DNA from: Blastobasis lacticolella
Lineage: Eukaryota > Arthropoda > Insecta > Lepidoptera > Blastobasidae
Direction of reading: 5' to 3'
Length of the DNA stretch: 64,000 nt
NCBI GenBank assembly: GCA_905147135.1
Contig: LR990044.1
Location: 5,708,122 to 5,772,121 of the forward strand
The notes beneath the pieces are model-generated. The model saw nothing but the letters and a program-made list of their open reading frames with translations. It made no database searches and was not told the origin of the DNA. Positions 20,168 through 31,912 of the stretch are shown here, in pieces; the stretch's first letter is position 1, and the number at the start of each line of letters is the position of its first letter. A program made the position numbers and the translations under genes.

Positions 20168-23100
20168 CTATTTAACTCCTTTCCCAACTGCTTCTGTAAC
20201 ACTGGCATAATGGTCTCTCTCCAGCAACTGTGCTAACTCAGTCTTTATTTTTGTAATAACTTGTGGACCATGATAGACAAGTGCGGTGTATATCTGCACA
20301 GCGCTGGCTCCAGCCAGAATTTTCTCGTACGCATCTTGTCCAGAGAAAACTCCGCCGACCCCAATGATTGGAATTTTACCTGCAATAATTTATGTGTGAA
20401 TGAGTGATTTTTAGATTTAGACATAGACATAGACGTATCGTTATTTGGTTAAATAACACATTAAAAAACTTAAAACTAACATAACAAGTACATAATAAGG
20501 AAGCAGGGCGATGCGTCATCGGACCAAATTGGACCAGCCTCAGCTTAATGCTATGAATGGCAGCAGATTAAAAATAGATTTTGAAAGAAGTGTTTTTTTA
20601 TGCCACTAAGGTGGCAAACAAGCTGCCGGTGCCGAGAGGTGCCGAGTTCTAATCCCACTGCCAATGGCTCTGAGTTATGTACATTAGTTGAATGATAACC
20701 GAAGCTCTTTCGGTGAGGGAAAACATCGTCGCCTACACATTCAGGAGACTGAATGATCCAATCTGGTTATGTTCCACTAATAACAAGGTCACGGAGGTCA
20801 GTCAAAGTCGCTCCACCGTAGTAATCTGATCTGTCAAGTCCTGGATCATGGTCAAGGCGGACCCGGTCCCTCGTGCGCGCGTTCTCAACCAGGACATAAA
20901 CGCCAAGATGACTATTTTTATTATTTATTGAATAAGAAACAACCTCTACCATAATACTACTGGTAGGTATTGCAAATGTCGGTAACGGATCTGCCAAGGT
21001 CTATGTGACTGCTCTGGACTCAGTTGATAGACGCGCCAATAAAACTCATAGACAATCCCCCATTGGTGCAGGAAAATCTACAGGATCTGGATCACCGTCA
21101 CAAAGTGGCATCTCTGGCGGTTTTCTACAGACTACACTTTGAGGAATGTGCGACAGAATTACATGAGTAAGTTCCACCAGCCCCATTCCATCTTCGGGGC
21201 TCCAGGTGTAGGTCAGCGTACCATCCCTATATTGTGGACATTCCTCCTATACGCACTCAGCGGTGTTCACTCTTTTCTGTTGCGAACGGCAAGGCAATGG
21301 AACTCGCTGCCTGTACATGTTTTCTCTGAGCACTACAACTTGGGTCTCTTTAAGACAAGAGTGAATAGGTACTTAATAGACAGGTATGCGCCTTCGTAGA
21401 CTGCATCTGCACTTAACATCAGGTGAGATGGCAGTCAAATACCTGTCTGTTTCATATAAAAAAACTGCTGAATTTTAGGTGGGTCGACCCTATGTTAGTG
21501 AATCCTAACCAACATGCCGAAAAAATCTCGACAAAGTCTACTCTACATAACACTAATGCATAACACATACAAACATATCACAATATTTCCCAGATTAATC
21601 GATTACAATGAACTCGATGAAACTGGTTTTCAAATAAAGAAAACAGCGTCGAAATCGGTCCATACGTGCCACAGACGGCAGCTAGGATGCCACAGACAGG
21701 CATACATCATATACAATACAACGTCAAAGTTATAACATCCATCTTTGCGTAGATGGTTAAAAATATTCAGTGTAAATGCCGCCAACTCGTAGCGAGCAAG
21801 GAATTTAGTAAAAAGATGTGTGAACTGTAAAGTAAGAACTACACTACATCGATGCCATGCCACGCCACGTGTTATATACTTAAGGAATTATGTACAATAT
21901 GGCGTCACGTACGTGGCAGAGCAAACTCAAACTCAAACTCAAACTAAGTGATTAGTCGCCATATAAAATATATGAGCTCTGACGCGCCCTGGGGCCCTAT
22001 TTTTGAACCGCTCGTATCCAAGCAAGCACCCGCCTTCTAATGCCTGTCTTTTCACGCACGCAAGCGCTCGCGTGGATGCGAGCGGTTCAAAAATAAGCGG
22101 TAAGAGGCGCACGTGTGACTAATCTAGTTCTAGCTTTAGTGCGACAACGTCAAACGTTGGTAACAAATAATTTAACAACGTTATGTGGTAGACGTGTAGT
22201 GTCAGGCAGGGTAGAATAGCAAAGCACCACCAATGTCACCAAACACTCCATGCAGGAGTGTCGTGCAATGCGATTAAACTCCCAGTTTCACATGCTTATT
22301 TTCGGCATGCTTGCTTGACATAAGCATGCCTGTAGGTAAAAAGCACTTGCTCAAAATTAGCATGACATCGTGCTTGAAATTTATATGTTTCTGGGGGGAC
22401 ATCTTCGAGCCGGCCTCCCTGCCGCCTAGAAACTCCTCTAGAAACTCCGAATACGGAAAATGGGCAGTAGCGTTTTCTTGAATTTTTGACCAACCCGCCT
22501 GACAGAGTAAAACGAAGAGGAAATGTAAAGAATAAACTCCAGCTTCAGGTCGCGCTGCTAGTCGTGGCCAAGCGAGCGGCCACACAGAAAAGACGTAATA
22601 CGCAGACACGTCGCAAACGCGGCGCCCGTTGAATTTACTCTTATATAAAATGTATAGAAACGTGGCGACGCAAAACATACAGCAAAGACAGGGCGCGGAC
22701 GCGTCGTAGACACGACTTAAAACATACAGAAAGGACGGGGCACGGGCGAGACCGGGGGTGCGGGCGGGGCGGGACCAGTCAAGAGCGTAGGCAAAACAAG
22801 GATAGCAAGCGCTGCGGGCGAGGCCCGGCTCCCGCGCCCCGCCCGCACCTCCGCTCTCGCCCGCGGCGCGCCCTTGCCTCGTCTTTTCTGTATGTTTGAA
22901 GTCGTGTCTGCGACGCGTCCTCGCCCTGTCCTAGCCCTGTCTTTTCTGTCTGTCGCGACGTTTCTATACATTTAGTATGAAAGTAAATTGAACGGGCGCC
23001 GCGTCTGCGACTTGTCTTCGTCTTACGTCTTTTCTGTGTGGCCGCTCGCTTAGGTTACGGTTGGCTGCCTATCAGCAATAAACGCCCATACGCACCCTGA

Positions 23101-26100
23101 GGCTCGTTCCCCATCTTGGTCCCAAAGCTACCAAACTGTGAAACCCCCATTAAAATCTATTCAGTGATTTCTGCTTAATACACGCACAGACAAATATTTC
23201 ATAAAAATATTTTTTTAACCTGCCTACGTCACAGTATCCTACACCGACTAGTTTTTCCGAAATATCTTCAACGTACAGACACCACTTTTTTACAGTTTTA
23301 TATAGTATAGAGAGGCTATAACTAGAAACAACTAAAATAAGTATAAATTTATCAAGTTTGTTAGGCTTACCCTTTGTCAATTTATACATAGTCTTTATCA
23401 TTTCTGTGGATTTCTTTGAAAGTGGTTTTCCGCTAAGGCCTCCACTCTCCTTTGAGTGGATTGAGTCCGCAACCAATGATCGATCAATTGTTGTGTTTGA
23501 AATGATCAATCCATCCACAAGACTGTTCTTATTCGTAATAACACTAACAACATCCTTCATTTCTTCTAGTGTCAGATCTGGTGCTAGTTTTAGTAACAAA
23601 GGAGGTCTCCTCTCAGTTTTTTCTGTATTTCGTATTTTGTTAACTTCTGTTAACAGCAATTGTAGATCTGCTTTCTTCTGTAAAGATCTTAAGCCCGGTG
23701 TATTGGGACTGAAATAAAATGTAGAATAAATAGGTTTCTTTATATTGTAGGTAAGTATGTAGTAAGTATGTAGTAAGTATGTAGTAGTGGCCGTGTGGTG
23801 TCCTGCAGAGTAGAATAGCCCCCTTACACTCGAGGCTGTCGTACAAGGCGACTAATGTTTTCGGGGCCAAAGATCTAGAGTCGCCGTAGGCTGGAATATG
23901 GGCAGCAGCGTTTTCCATTTTATATTTAAACACTACGATCTCCAAGCCGCCTGCTTGAACGTGAAGATAATGACAATAACCTCCCCTTTCGTAGGAGAGG
24001 CCCTCCGTCCTGCAGTGGACGGTTATGAGCTGTGATGATGATATTGTTAGAAAAAAAAGGTGAAGCAATGGTCGCAATATCTGTGAACTAGATTGGTGAC
24101 GGTTGCGTACTTAGGCTAGTCGAACTTCAGCACCGCAACGAGCTCGCCACACGTAAGGTGTGCCTCCTAATACCATTGGCGATGCGAGGTTGACAAAAAA
24201 AAAAAAAACAGACACAGACACACAGCTTCACACAGCGCCATCTAGCCCCAAACTAAGCAAAGCTTGTGCTATGGGAGTTCGATTAAATTATTTTTTTTTT
24301 TTAATTATTAAATGTCATACGGTAGGCAAACAGGCAAGCGGGCCACCTGATGGAAAGTGGTCACCACTGCCTATAGACATTAGCAACACCAAGAGTATCG
24401 CTAATGCGTTGCCCACCTCTATAACACGTTGCTCTGGCAGCAAAAAGCAAATGCCACTCCACTGCCAAAGCCACGGTTCCCCAAATCCCCACCCCATGGA
24501 GCACTGGAAACCTTACTCACCGGCAGAAACACAATACTATTTAAAAGAGTATTATGTAGCTGCGATATTCTGTAAGGTGGAGGTACTTCCCCAGTCGGGC
24601 GGCTCCAATTCGAACGAGATACCCCGCTATGCCCTACCTCTCTTACTAATATACTACTTAAATACTTTTTTTTTTACGACCGACCAGACCCGTAACAGAA
24701 TAATATTCATCATTTCAATTTCTGCTCGGCCGGGAATCGAACCCGGGACCTCTTGCGTGGCAGACCGGCCGGCGGATGTTGACCAACTGAACCAACAAGG
24801 TCTTCCTCTGGGGACCTGGAGTCTGGTTGAACAGTTTAGGGCCCCGTAACAGTATTTTTTTTATTATATCCATTATTTATTACCTACAATACACAAAATT
24901 TATAGATAAATGATTATGACCACTTACCTGCTAACATTGATAACAAAATAGTCTGCTACATCAGAGAACTTTTTTATTCCCGAAACGTAATCTGACACAG
25001 CATCGTCTGATTCCTTATTTTTTCCTAAATTAATGCCTAGCAAACCTCTATCAAGGATAGCTTTGTCTACACTTTTTACGTTGCTATAAACCTTGTCTTG
25101 TCCTTCACTATTGAAACCGTATCGGTTTATAACGGCTTGGTTCTCAGGCAGCCTGAAAACTCTGGGCTTCGGGTTTCCTGGCTGAGGTTCAGGAGTGACA
25201 GACCCGATCTCAATCATTGAGAATCCCAGGTTGCGTAGTCCGACCACGGCATCCCCGTTCTTGTCAAACCCTGCTGCTATCCCCACTGGGTTCGTCAATT
25301 CGTAATTTAATAGTTTTGTTTTCTGTAAAATCAAATAAAAACACAGTTAATTCATAAATTGTATTTTACCTTATTTCTTTGCTAAATGGAGAGATGGGTG
25401 ATAAATAACGTTACGGTAGGCTGAGGGCCACAAAACTTTGCTGACAGGTGATGGAGCGCCTCGATATTGGCTGTGGTCGGTCGGTACTGTGGCTGAACAT
25501 TGTCAGTCAAATTTATTTCGACTTTCAGCCGGGCGCAACGTCTCGTGGCCCTCAGTCTAGTATAACTTTGACTTTTCACGAAGGAACAATGTTACAAGAC
25601 ATGATAATAAGGACCGTGACGGGGTGTCAATGTCTTCTCACCAGTAGGTTCCCAATCGGCGGCATGTTAGGACAAAAATGAATGTGGCGTAAAAGGGTAC
25701 TAACATGCCGCCGTTACTAGTGACGTTATTTATCACCCATCATCTCTAGCACTTCATTCGAGTGAAGTTCCTGAGAAGCCGTCTTATTAACAAAAGAAAT
25801 TGATTGTACTTATTTCAAGTCATAATAATAAAAATAAAAAATAATCTTGGCGTTAATGTCCCGGTTGTGCTCTCGCGCACGAGGGCCCGGGGTCCGCCGT
25901 GACCATGATCCAGGATTTGACAGGTCAGGTAATTACAGAGGAGCGACTGCCATCTGATCTCCATGACCCTGCTACCAGGGGAACCTAACCAGATTGGACC
26001 ATGGTTACACATCCAGTCGCAGGTGAATGTGCAGGTTTCATCACGATGTTTTCCCTCACCGTAAGAGCATCGGTTAGTATTCAACTAATGTACATAACTC

Positions 26101-26446
26101 AGAAAGCAGTCATTTGTACATGGCCGGAGCGGGATTCTAACCCGGGACCTCTGGCTTACGAGTCAGGTACTCTCACCGCTCGGCCACCGACGCTCTCTAA
26201 AGTGTTAATATAATTGACAATTAAAAATATTCTTACCAAAACAGTGGGGTCCTCATACTGCTCATTGGGAAAAATACCATACTTGAGTGCCGAAACACCA
26301 AGTCTGTGAGCCAATTCAGGGTTTAGCCGATGAACAATCGGTTGAACAACATTTTCATAGTAACCATTAAAGTCTTTTCTCATATAAACAAAGTTATATA
26401 CTATCGTACCCCCTAAAGTAACCAGGCACAATGATTTTATTTTTTT
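20168..26446 (-). CDS. Dhod: Dihydroorotate dehydrogenase (class 2, mitochondrial), four exons
   Basis: Exons, in transcript order: 26237-26446, 24928-25322, 23371-23708 and 20168-20379 (stop TAG at 20168). All have GT-AG introns and phases that join to 384 residues; human DHODH has about 395. It catalyses the fourth step of pyrimidine synthesis, oxidising dihydroorotate to orotate with electrons to ubiquinone, at the inner mitochondrial membrane. Visible: a hydrophobic N-terminal helix (residues 5-22), [52 protein letters not shown] with the class 2 catalytic Ser (about 202), [21 protein letters not shown] and [15 protein letters not shown]. The codon of that Ser is split by intron 2. The first exon, with the start codon and import signal, is not identified: an acceptor (TTTGTTTCAG) precedes 26446, though a frame reads through from a Met at 26545. 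Introns are filled with repeats. Confidence 0.93.
20621..20922 (+). mobile_element. SINE-A, in DHODH last intron
   Basis: Body words CTCTTTCGGTGAGGGAAAAC, GATCCAATCTGGTTATG and CATGGTCAAGGCGGACC, ending AACGCCAAGATGA. The head is degraded and preceded by a short LINE tail (20590-20635). Confidence 0.7.
21060..21465 (+). pseudogene. LINE C-terminus and 3' tail
   Basis: Broken frames with LINE RT C-terminal words: [23 protein letters not shown] sequence, then [19 protein letters not shown] and [10 protein letters not shown], followed by the tail CATCAGGTGAGATGGCAGTC. It lies in the last DHODH intron; the strand is opposite to the gene. Confidence 0.65.
22195..22510 (+). repeat. Diverged dispersed repeat (GTGTGGTGTCC family)
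   Basis: Weakly matches the units at 23785-24060 and 42650-42915 (GGCAGGGTAGAATAGCA, GGGCAGTAGCGTTTTC, CCAACCCGCCTG). Probably a SINE or LINE tail. Confidence 0.4.
22569..23050. mobile_element. GC-rich foldback element, copy 2
   Basis: Starts AGCGAGCGGCCACACAGAAA and ends in its reverse complement. The internal words CAGAAAAGACG/GTCTTTTCTG and TATAGAAACGT.GCGACG are arranged as inverted subterminal repeats. About 480 bp against 400 bp for copy 1; the GC-rich centres differ most. It lies in the last DHODH intron. Confidence 0.7.
23785..24060 (+). repeat. Dispersed repeat ending in TGATGATGAT
   Basis: Blocks GTGTGGTGTCCTGCAGAGTA, GTCGTACAAGGCGACTAATG, GGGCAGCAGCGTTTTC, GGAGAGGCCCTCCGTCCTGC and a GTGATGATGAT tail are shared with 42650-42915. 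The tail alone recurs at 31060-31135. The tail style is that of lepidopteran LINE/SINE ends. Confidence 0.55.
24222..24815 (-). mobile_element. SINE-B split by a LINE tail
   Basis: The right part (about 24660-24815) holds the head with CGGCCGGGAATCGAACCCGG. The left part (24222-24295) holds CACACAGCGCCATCTAGCCC. About 360 bp of reverse LINE 3' end separates them. Confidence 0.65.
24296..24655 (-). mobile_element. LINE 3' end inserted in SINE-B
   Basis: The reverse strand gives a LINE 3' end with CCACTTTCCATCAGGTGGCC and GCTTGCCTGTTTGCC, and a poly-A-like run (T-run at 24291-24302). Confidence 0.55.
25841..26196 (-). mobile_element. SINE-A, near full length
   Basis: Reverse of the whole family: tail CTTGGCGTTAATGTCCCGG, body CGATGTTTTCCCTCACCGTA, head CGGGATTCTAACCCGGGACC and CGCTCGGCCACCGACGC. 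In DHODH intron 1 (of those found), about 40 bp from the exon at 26237. Confidence 0.85.
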
Positions 26447-26559
26447 CTGAAACAAAGATAATATATTAGCAAACCCGGTTTCAAATGCAGGTGGATACAG
26501 ATTGGACGCAGTTGAAACGATAGGTATTACTCTCTGTTTCCCCAACTCTTCACTGTAGG

Positions 26560-27110
26560 GAGAGCAAGAGAGAGAGAGAAGAAGAGTGAGAGCTTATTGT
26601 GTTTCGTGATGTAGTGAGCTAGCTGCTATGCTAGCTCAAATGATATTCTAAATTGCTGACCCTAGAGAATATCGTAATTCGTAGGTAATTAAAGTCGTTT
26701 TAAGACTTCTTTGGATAATCGGGAGTTGTTACTTCCGGAGTGAATGGTTACGGAGTATAGGTTCAGCATCATCTATTATATTCTTATGCAACGCGAAATC
26801 AAAATCGGACCTGGCAGCTTTGAAAAAAAAGCACGTCTTTTGTACATTTGTATGACAAGTGCCGTATGCCATACACCAAGTTATGTTGACGTCTGTCATG
26901 AATGGTGGAGCAGAAACTGCGGCGTCAGGTGGCACGACTCTGCACGAGTGGCCCAGGCCACCGAGACAACGACGTGGCTACGCGGCGAAACGCTGCCTGC
27001 ACAACGAGCGATACTCCTAGATATATATACTTAGACATAAATTTTATTTGGCAATTAGTACTAATATACCAAATAAGTTGTAACAATATCAACTATTATA
27101 CGTATAAATA
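26560..27110. other. 5' flank of the recognised DHODH exons
   Basis: A GA-rich microsatellite sits at 26565-26590. The missing DHODH first exon and promoter should lie here or further right, but I could not pick a start codon with a matching donor site. Confidence 0.35.
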
Positions 27111-27117
27111 AATAAAA

Positions 27118-27352
27118 ATGCTTGGACAAATTCACAAAGCGCCATCTAGCCCCAAAGTAAGCAAAGCTTGTGTTATGGGTGTGATAACTACGAATATACT
27201 TTTTTTTAAATACGTATTTATTATACATACTACACTTAGACCCGTAACAGAAATTAAAATTCATCATTACAATGTCTGCTAGGCTGGGAATCGAACCCGG
27301 GACCTTTGCGTGGCAGACCGGATGTTTAATCAACTGATCACCCATGTCGTCA
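27118..27352 (-). mobile_element. SINE-B, near full length
   Basis: Head on the minus strand with GGTTCGATTCCCAGC; the body ends CAAAGCGCCATCTAGCCCCA. It is inserted in a LINE-tail-like repeat whose halves (27040-27065 and 27405-27500) together match 41168-41320. Confidence 0.75.
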
Positions 27353-27599
27353 TGTACCAAATAAGTTGTAAGAATATCAACAATTATAGGTATACAATGT
27401 TAAAACTAGGGTACATTCAATTAAAATTTATGGTGAATATTGTAGTGTCATGCCAAATTTGATCACAGCTGAGCATAATAATATGCTGTAGATAGAGAAA
27501 CCACAGCGCTGAATATCAGCCAAACCCTAAAGGGCGTGCGCCACTCGCCAAATGGTTGACCGAGTACAAAGTCCTCTTCAAGCCACTAGTCAATCAATT

Positions 27600-27640
27600 A
27601 TGTATTCCATTGTTATCAAAGAGATAACAATGGAATACAT
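27600..27640. repeat. Perfect 18-bp hairpin
   Basis: ATGTATTCCATTGTTATC (27600-27617), a 5-base loop AAAGA, then the exact reverse complement (27623-27640). Confidence 0.75.
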
Positions 27641-27881
27641 AAACTCAACCTATGACTTGCTCAACCTATGGCTTGCCACTGGTTCATAGTATATATGGCA
27701 CTTCCCATACAAAAATGTGCTGAGTAAATATCTTTTTTTTTCAGAACTTGGCAGTTTTAGATTGCCCTTCTCTACATAAGTACACAGTCTCCTTTCTAAA
27801 CTTACACCAAGGCACTGGATTTTAAATTGTAGTGACAGATTATTGCAAAAAAATTTGGGTAACATGCTTATTACATATGGC

Positions 27882-28140
27882 TAAATTCGAAAGCAAAAAA
27901 TGTGAGACCAAATTAAATTGGAATGTATTGCTCATAGAATAAGGTAAATTTTTGTGTAATTTACAGGTTGCTTCACTTTTCAAAAATGGCCCTTATTTTA
28001 TGTGCAATACATTCCATACTGGTATTGCAAACGTCCATAGGCTGCGGTGACTGCTTACCATCAGGCAGGCCGTAAGCTTGTTTGCCACCATAAAACAATA
28101 ACATTTTTATTTGCTCTCACGCTTTTTGCTCCTGAATTTA
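27882..28140. mobile_element. Small MITE split by a LINE tail
   Basis: The ends TAAATTCGAAAGCAAAAAA and TTTTTGCTCCTGAATTTA are inverted repeats matching the intact MITE at 28564-28734. A LINE 3' tail lies inside (28018-28105). Confidence 0.65.
28018..28105 (+). mobile_element. LINE 3' tail
   Basis: GGTATTGCAAACGTCCATAG, then CTTACCATCAGGCAGGCCG and GCTTGTTTGCCACC. The same tail is reversed at 33945-34015 and 44670-44800. Confidence 0.6.
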
Positions 28141-28563
28141 GTCAAATGTAATAAGCGCACCATTCACTGTCATTACTATCATGATATTGTGGGAATACCA
28201 CAATGCCTCAATTTGTTAATTTTACTAAGAAAAATATAGCTACACATATTTACTTGATATTGGTTAAATCAACATGAATGCGATGGGTAGTTATTAATTA
28301 AGAAGAAGAAGAAACAATGAATAAGCACTTTGAAACTCTAAAAAGTTTTGGTTCAATAATGATAAATTAAAATAAAAGTAGGTAAATGGAAATGTTTTGG
28401 CCTAGTTGCATAACTTTAGGTGCAGATTACATTTTACTTATTGAAATCTCTTTTTTTAATACCATAGATCTCTTACCAATATACAATAATGAGCTGTAGG
28501 CATAACCCCTTACACCAAAAAGAGAGTAGGGGTTTATTTTGTTATAAACTTATTAAAATTTTC

Positions 28564-28734
28564 TAAATTCAGAAGCAAAAAACGTGAGAGCAAATCAAAG
28601 TATTATATGTGCAAATGTATTACACATAGACCATATGGTCTGTAAAATAATATAAATGATACAAAAATGGACCTTATAATCTGAGCAATACATTCCACTT
28701 TGATTTGCTCTCACATTTTTTGCTTTTGAATTTA
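28564..28734. mobile_element. Intact 171-bp MITE
   Basis: Terminal inverted repeats of about 38 bp with two or three mismatches: TAAATTCAGAAGCAAAAAAC on the left, its near reverse complement on the right. The ends begin TA, as in mariner-type elements. Confidence 0.7.
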
Positions 28735-29319
28735 GGCTACTGAATTTTGTCAAATGTATTAAGCGCATTAGTGGCTTTTATTGGGGCAACCCCTAAAACC
28801 AGACAGACGCTTTACACTAAGCGCACAGAACATGCTAGTTTAATACTACAAAAATGCTAATCCGCTGTTTGTTTACAAACTGGACATAAAAAATTCACGT
28901 TTACATTTTAGGTTACAGACAGTTACTGCTGCTTACCACATTTATATTGCCATTCATTTTGATGAGTTATAGTTGGTTCTGCAATATTTGAGTCCCACCA
29001 GGAACCAGGCGTTTTATTTTCGTAAAATAACGAAAACCAAATAAATAAAACCGTTCGACCGTTCTCACTTTTATTCAATCATGAGAGTTGCCAGATTGAA
29101 TTTCAAGAAAGGAGCCAAAAAATCAGTAGATATATCTAATCAGTAGATTTCATAAATTGATTACTTTCGTCTTAAAAGTGATTACTTGGGGGCACGAATG
29201 GAGATACTATTCATAACACGTAAGTATTGTTCCTATTGTACGGAAGTATTAAGGTACAAAAGGAATCCCATCTAGATAATTTATGGGTTTTCTATATTCA
29301 AAACCAAAATCTAATAACT

Positions 29320-29500
29320 AGCTATTGCCCGTGACTTCCTTCGGGTAACATTCGGTTATAATGTTCCATAATCGTTCGCGCAGGAATTTTAATTTCGGGC
29401 TATAAGCTATATTACTGTCAAATTTCATCAAATTCCGTTTAGCAGTTTTGCGTGAAGTGCCATCAACAAACATAAAAAAACCTTCATTTATCCATCCATC
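29320..29500 (+). repeat. Dispersed repeat with CCCGTGACTTC-type start
   Basis: Starts TAGCTATTGCCCGTGACTTC and contains TTCCGTTTAGCAGTTTTGCG; similar text occurs at 43183-43390, 59725-60050 and 62975-63190. It is a common lepidopteran repeat of LINE- or Helitron-like origin; class unassigned. Confidence 0.45.
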
Positions 29501-29613
29501 GTCCTATTCCTTATTATGGTGAAAAAACAATACTTTCGATCTTTCACCAATCTCATAATACTGTCTCCGGTACATTGCTTTAAATCCGCAAAATATTAGC
29601 TTTATCAAAATAA

Positions 29614-30018
29614 TGAGCAGTTTTCCAATAGGTATCTAAGGCATTCTTAACCACTCACTAGATGGCGCCCCGACAATTTTGGTAATTGATAATCGCTTGA
29701 AATAGGTTCTTAGCAAACAGGATATAAACACTGGGTACGTTGTATTGGATAATATTATATTTGTCAATAGTTTTCAACCATTTTAGAGGTTTTAATAATA
29801 ATGGAACATAGTGCTAACTTCTATAAATATTTCTTTTTACACTTCGTTCAACCTTTAACAGTTATGTTTATATTAATAAACACTTTATTTTCAAGTTTAG
29901 TATTACTTGGCTGCATGAAATCACTGCCACCGTCATACAGATTTAAAGAAGATTACCAAAATTGTAGGAGCGAGATCTATTGATGCTTTTTGAAAAAAAC
30001 TATTAATACCTACTGGAA
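29614..30018. mobile_element. MITE with about 75-bp TIRs, copy 1
   Basis: Left end ATGAGCAGTTTTCCAATAGG, right end CCTACTGGAAAACTCCTCAT. The inverted repeats continue inward through AGATGGCGC and ACAATTTTGGTAATT words. A second copy in opposite orientation is at 34772-35190. The 60-codon frame at 29801 inside is probably chance. Confidence 0.6.
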
Positions 30019-30269
30019 AACTCCTCATTGAAATAAATCAGTAAATCAGTAGAATTCTCTACAATCATGCTAAAATCAAGTAGATCTACCGCTTAATCAG
30101 TAGCTCTGGCAACACTGCTCAATCAGTTAACTGACATTTGACACTTGTAATTTGTTTTACGGCTTTGGATTCAAGTCCTTTTGAGTATTTTTAGTTAAGA
30201 CATATTTGTCACATGTCAAAGCAGGGTAACCAACTCCCAAAAATAACCCCTCAAACGAAGTATGAAAAA

Positions 30270-30587
30270 TAATCATCTTGGCATTAATGTCCCGCTTGTG
30301 TTTGCGAACACGGGGGTCCGGGATCCGCCTTGACGAAGATCCAGGATTAGACGATCAGGTAATTTCACTGGAGCGACTACCATCTGACCTCCGTGACCTT
30401 GCTATCAGGGAAACCGACCAAATTGGATCATGGTTACAAATTCAGTAAGAGCATCGGTGAGAATTCAACTAATGTACGTAACTCAGAAAAGAGTAATTGG
30501 TACATGGCCGCAGCGGGATGCGAAGCCCCACGGTACCTACCTCCTGCTTACGAGTCGGATACTCAACCGCTTGGCCACTGACGCTCA
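30270..30587 (-). mobile_element. SINE-A, near full length
   Basis: Reverse order of tail (CTTGGCATTAATGTCCCGC), body (AAGAGCATCGGTGAGAATTC) and head (ACGAGTCGGATAC, TTGGCCACTGACGC). Confidence 0.8.
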
Positions 30588-30589
30588 GC

Positions 30590-31135
30590 CGAGAGCTTCA
30601 GCTGGATATTCCATCGTATAATTCGGCTAGTTACGGGAGATCGTTCAAGGTTTATTCGGCTCGCTTGTGGAACGCGCTACCTGAAGATGTTCAACTCGCT
30701 CGCACACCTGGCTCCTTCAAGGAAGTAGTAAAGAAATTTGTTCTTAAAACTTGATGTATAAGCTTTATTTATTTATATATCTGTCGTCATATTATACAGG
30801 TTTATTTATTATATTTTGAATATTTATGTAGGTATATTAAGAATTGTTAATTTATGTACTGGTATTAGTATTTGATTAGTAATTAGTATATTATAGTCTG
30901 CCTATATTTTCATCCTCATATGTATATATGGGGTTATATTGTTTTACTCTTAATTGCCTTCACCGCTCATCAAAGGTCTTCTCGGCTTATCAAAGGTTAG
31001 CTGGAAGAAATCCCATTGTGGGATAAGCTCGCCTTTGCATTATAAACTGTATTTTTATTTCCTGTAATATTCGTGGGAGAGGCCCGAAGTCCTGCAGTGG
31101 ACTGTTACGGGTTGTGATGATGATGAATATTATAA
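30590..31135 (+). pseudogene. LINE C-terminus and 3' UTR
   Basis: Frame to 30754 with the LINE RT C-terminal words YSARLWNALPEDVQLART and FKEVVKKFVLKT, followed by AT-rich 3' UTR, AGCTGGAAGAAATCCCATTG (a LINE tail word also at about 40855) and a GTGATGATGATG-type end. 5'-truncated. It starts right at the SINE-A end. Confidence 0.65.
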
Positions 31136-31912
31136 ATTGATGCAATAAAGAGATTACATACATACGCTCTTACGAAACGAAGTAATGGGGGATTTTTAGA
31201 CAGCTACTTCAAAAAGTTAAAAGTGTATTTCGACATGACTCACTAGATGGCGATGGCGACTTAGAGAGAGTTCTCAAGTATTGAATTTGGTAACCGAAGT
31301 TATTCGGAAAGGTGTTTCGTGTTAAGATTCCTAGTATAGTACCTTTACGAACTGAAATCAACCATATTGGATCGTCGGCGAACTTGCTCATAATACGGAT
31401 GTCACACTACTTTCATTGATTTCTATGGGTGTCACCCACTTAAGAATAGAATGAAAACGGAAAGTGAAAATTCTGATTGGGTCTGGCAACATTGAGATCA
31501 CGCACACCACTGTACCTACCGTGTATACTTACATTTGTTTGTTTTGTCCAGTTTTGTTGGTTAAATTTTCAATAGTTGACTGAAAATAAATTGAGATTGT
31601 TGTACAGAAATATATGTGACATGTATATTTTCTTCAAGTAAAATTTGGAGAAGAAGAAGAAGAAAGTTTTCAACAAATCGTTGATAAAAATAACGTAAAA
31701 GTTACTTATTTTATGTATAGAAAGGATTACACACAACAATTAAAATCATTTCATCATCAGCGATGGTGGCAAAATGTGATAGTAATTAGAAATCGGAAGA
31801 CTGTAAATCCATCGTCAATAAACCTAATTTCCTAATACAAAAACCCAATTAAATTACAGTCTCAAACCGAGGGAATTCGAAGACTCGGAAGTCGTATTCT
31901 ATGTATCAATAA
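31136..31912 (+). other. Upstream region of the zinc-finger gene
   Basis: No repeats recognised. It should hold the promoter and 5' UTR of the ZAD zinc-finger gene. TTTAAGCAG just before 31926 could serve as a splice acceptor, so an upstream exon is possible. Confidence 0.4.

Noticed and set aside
29801..29983. 60-codon membrane-protein-like frame
   Set aside because: It falls inside a MITE and depends on AT-rich chance hydrophobicity.
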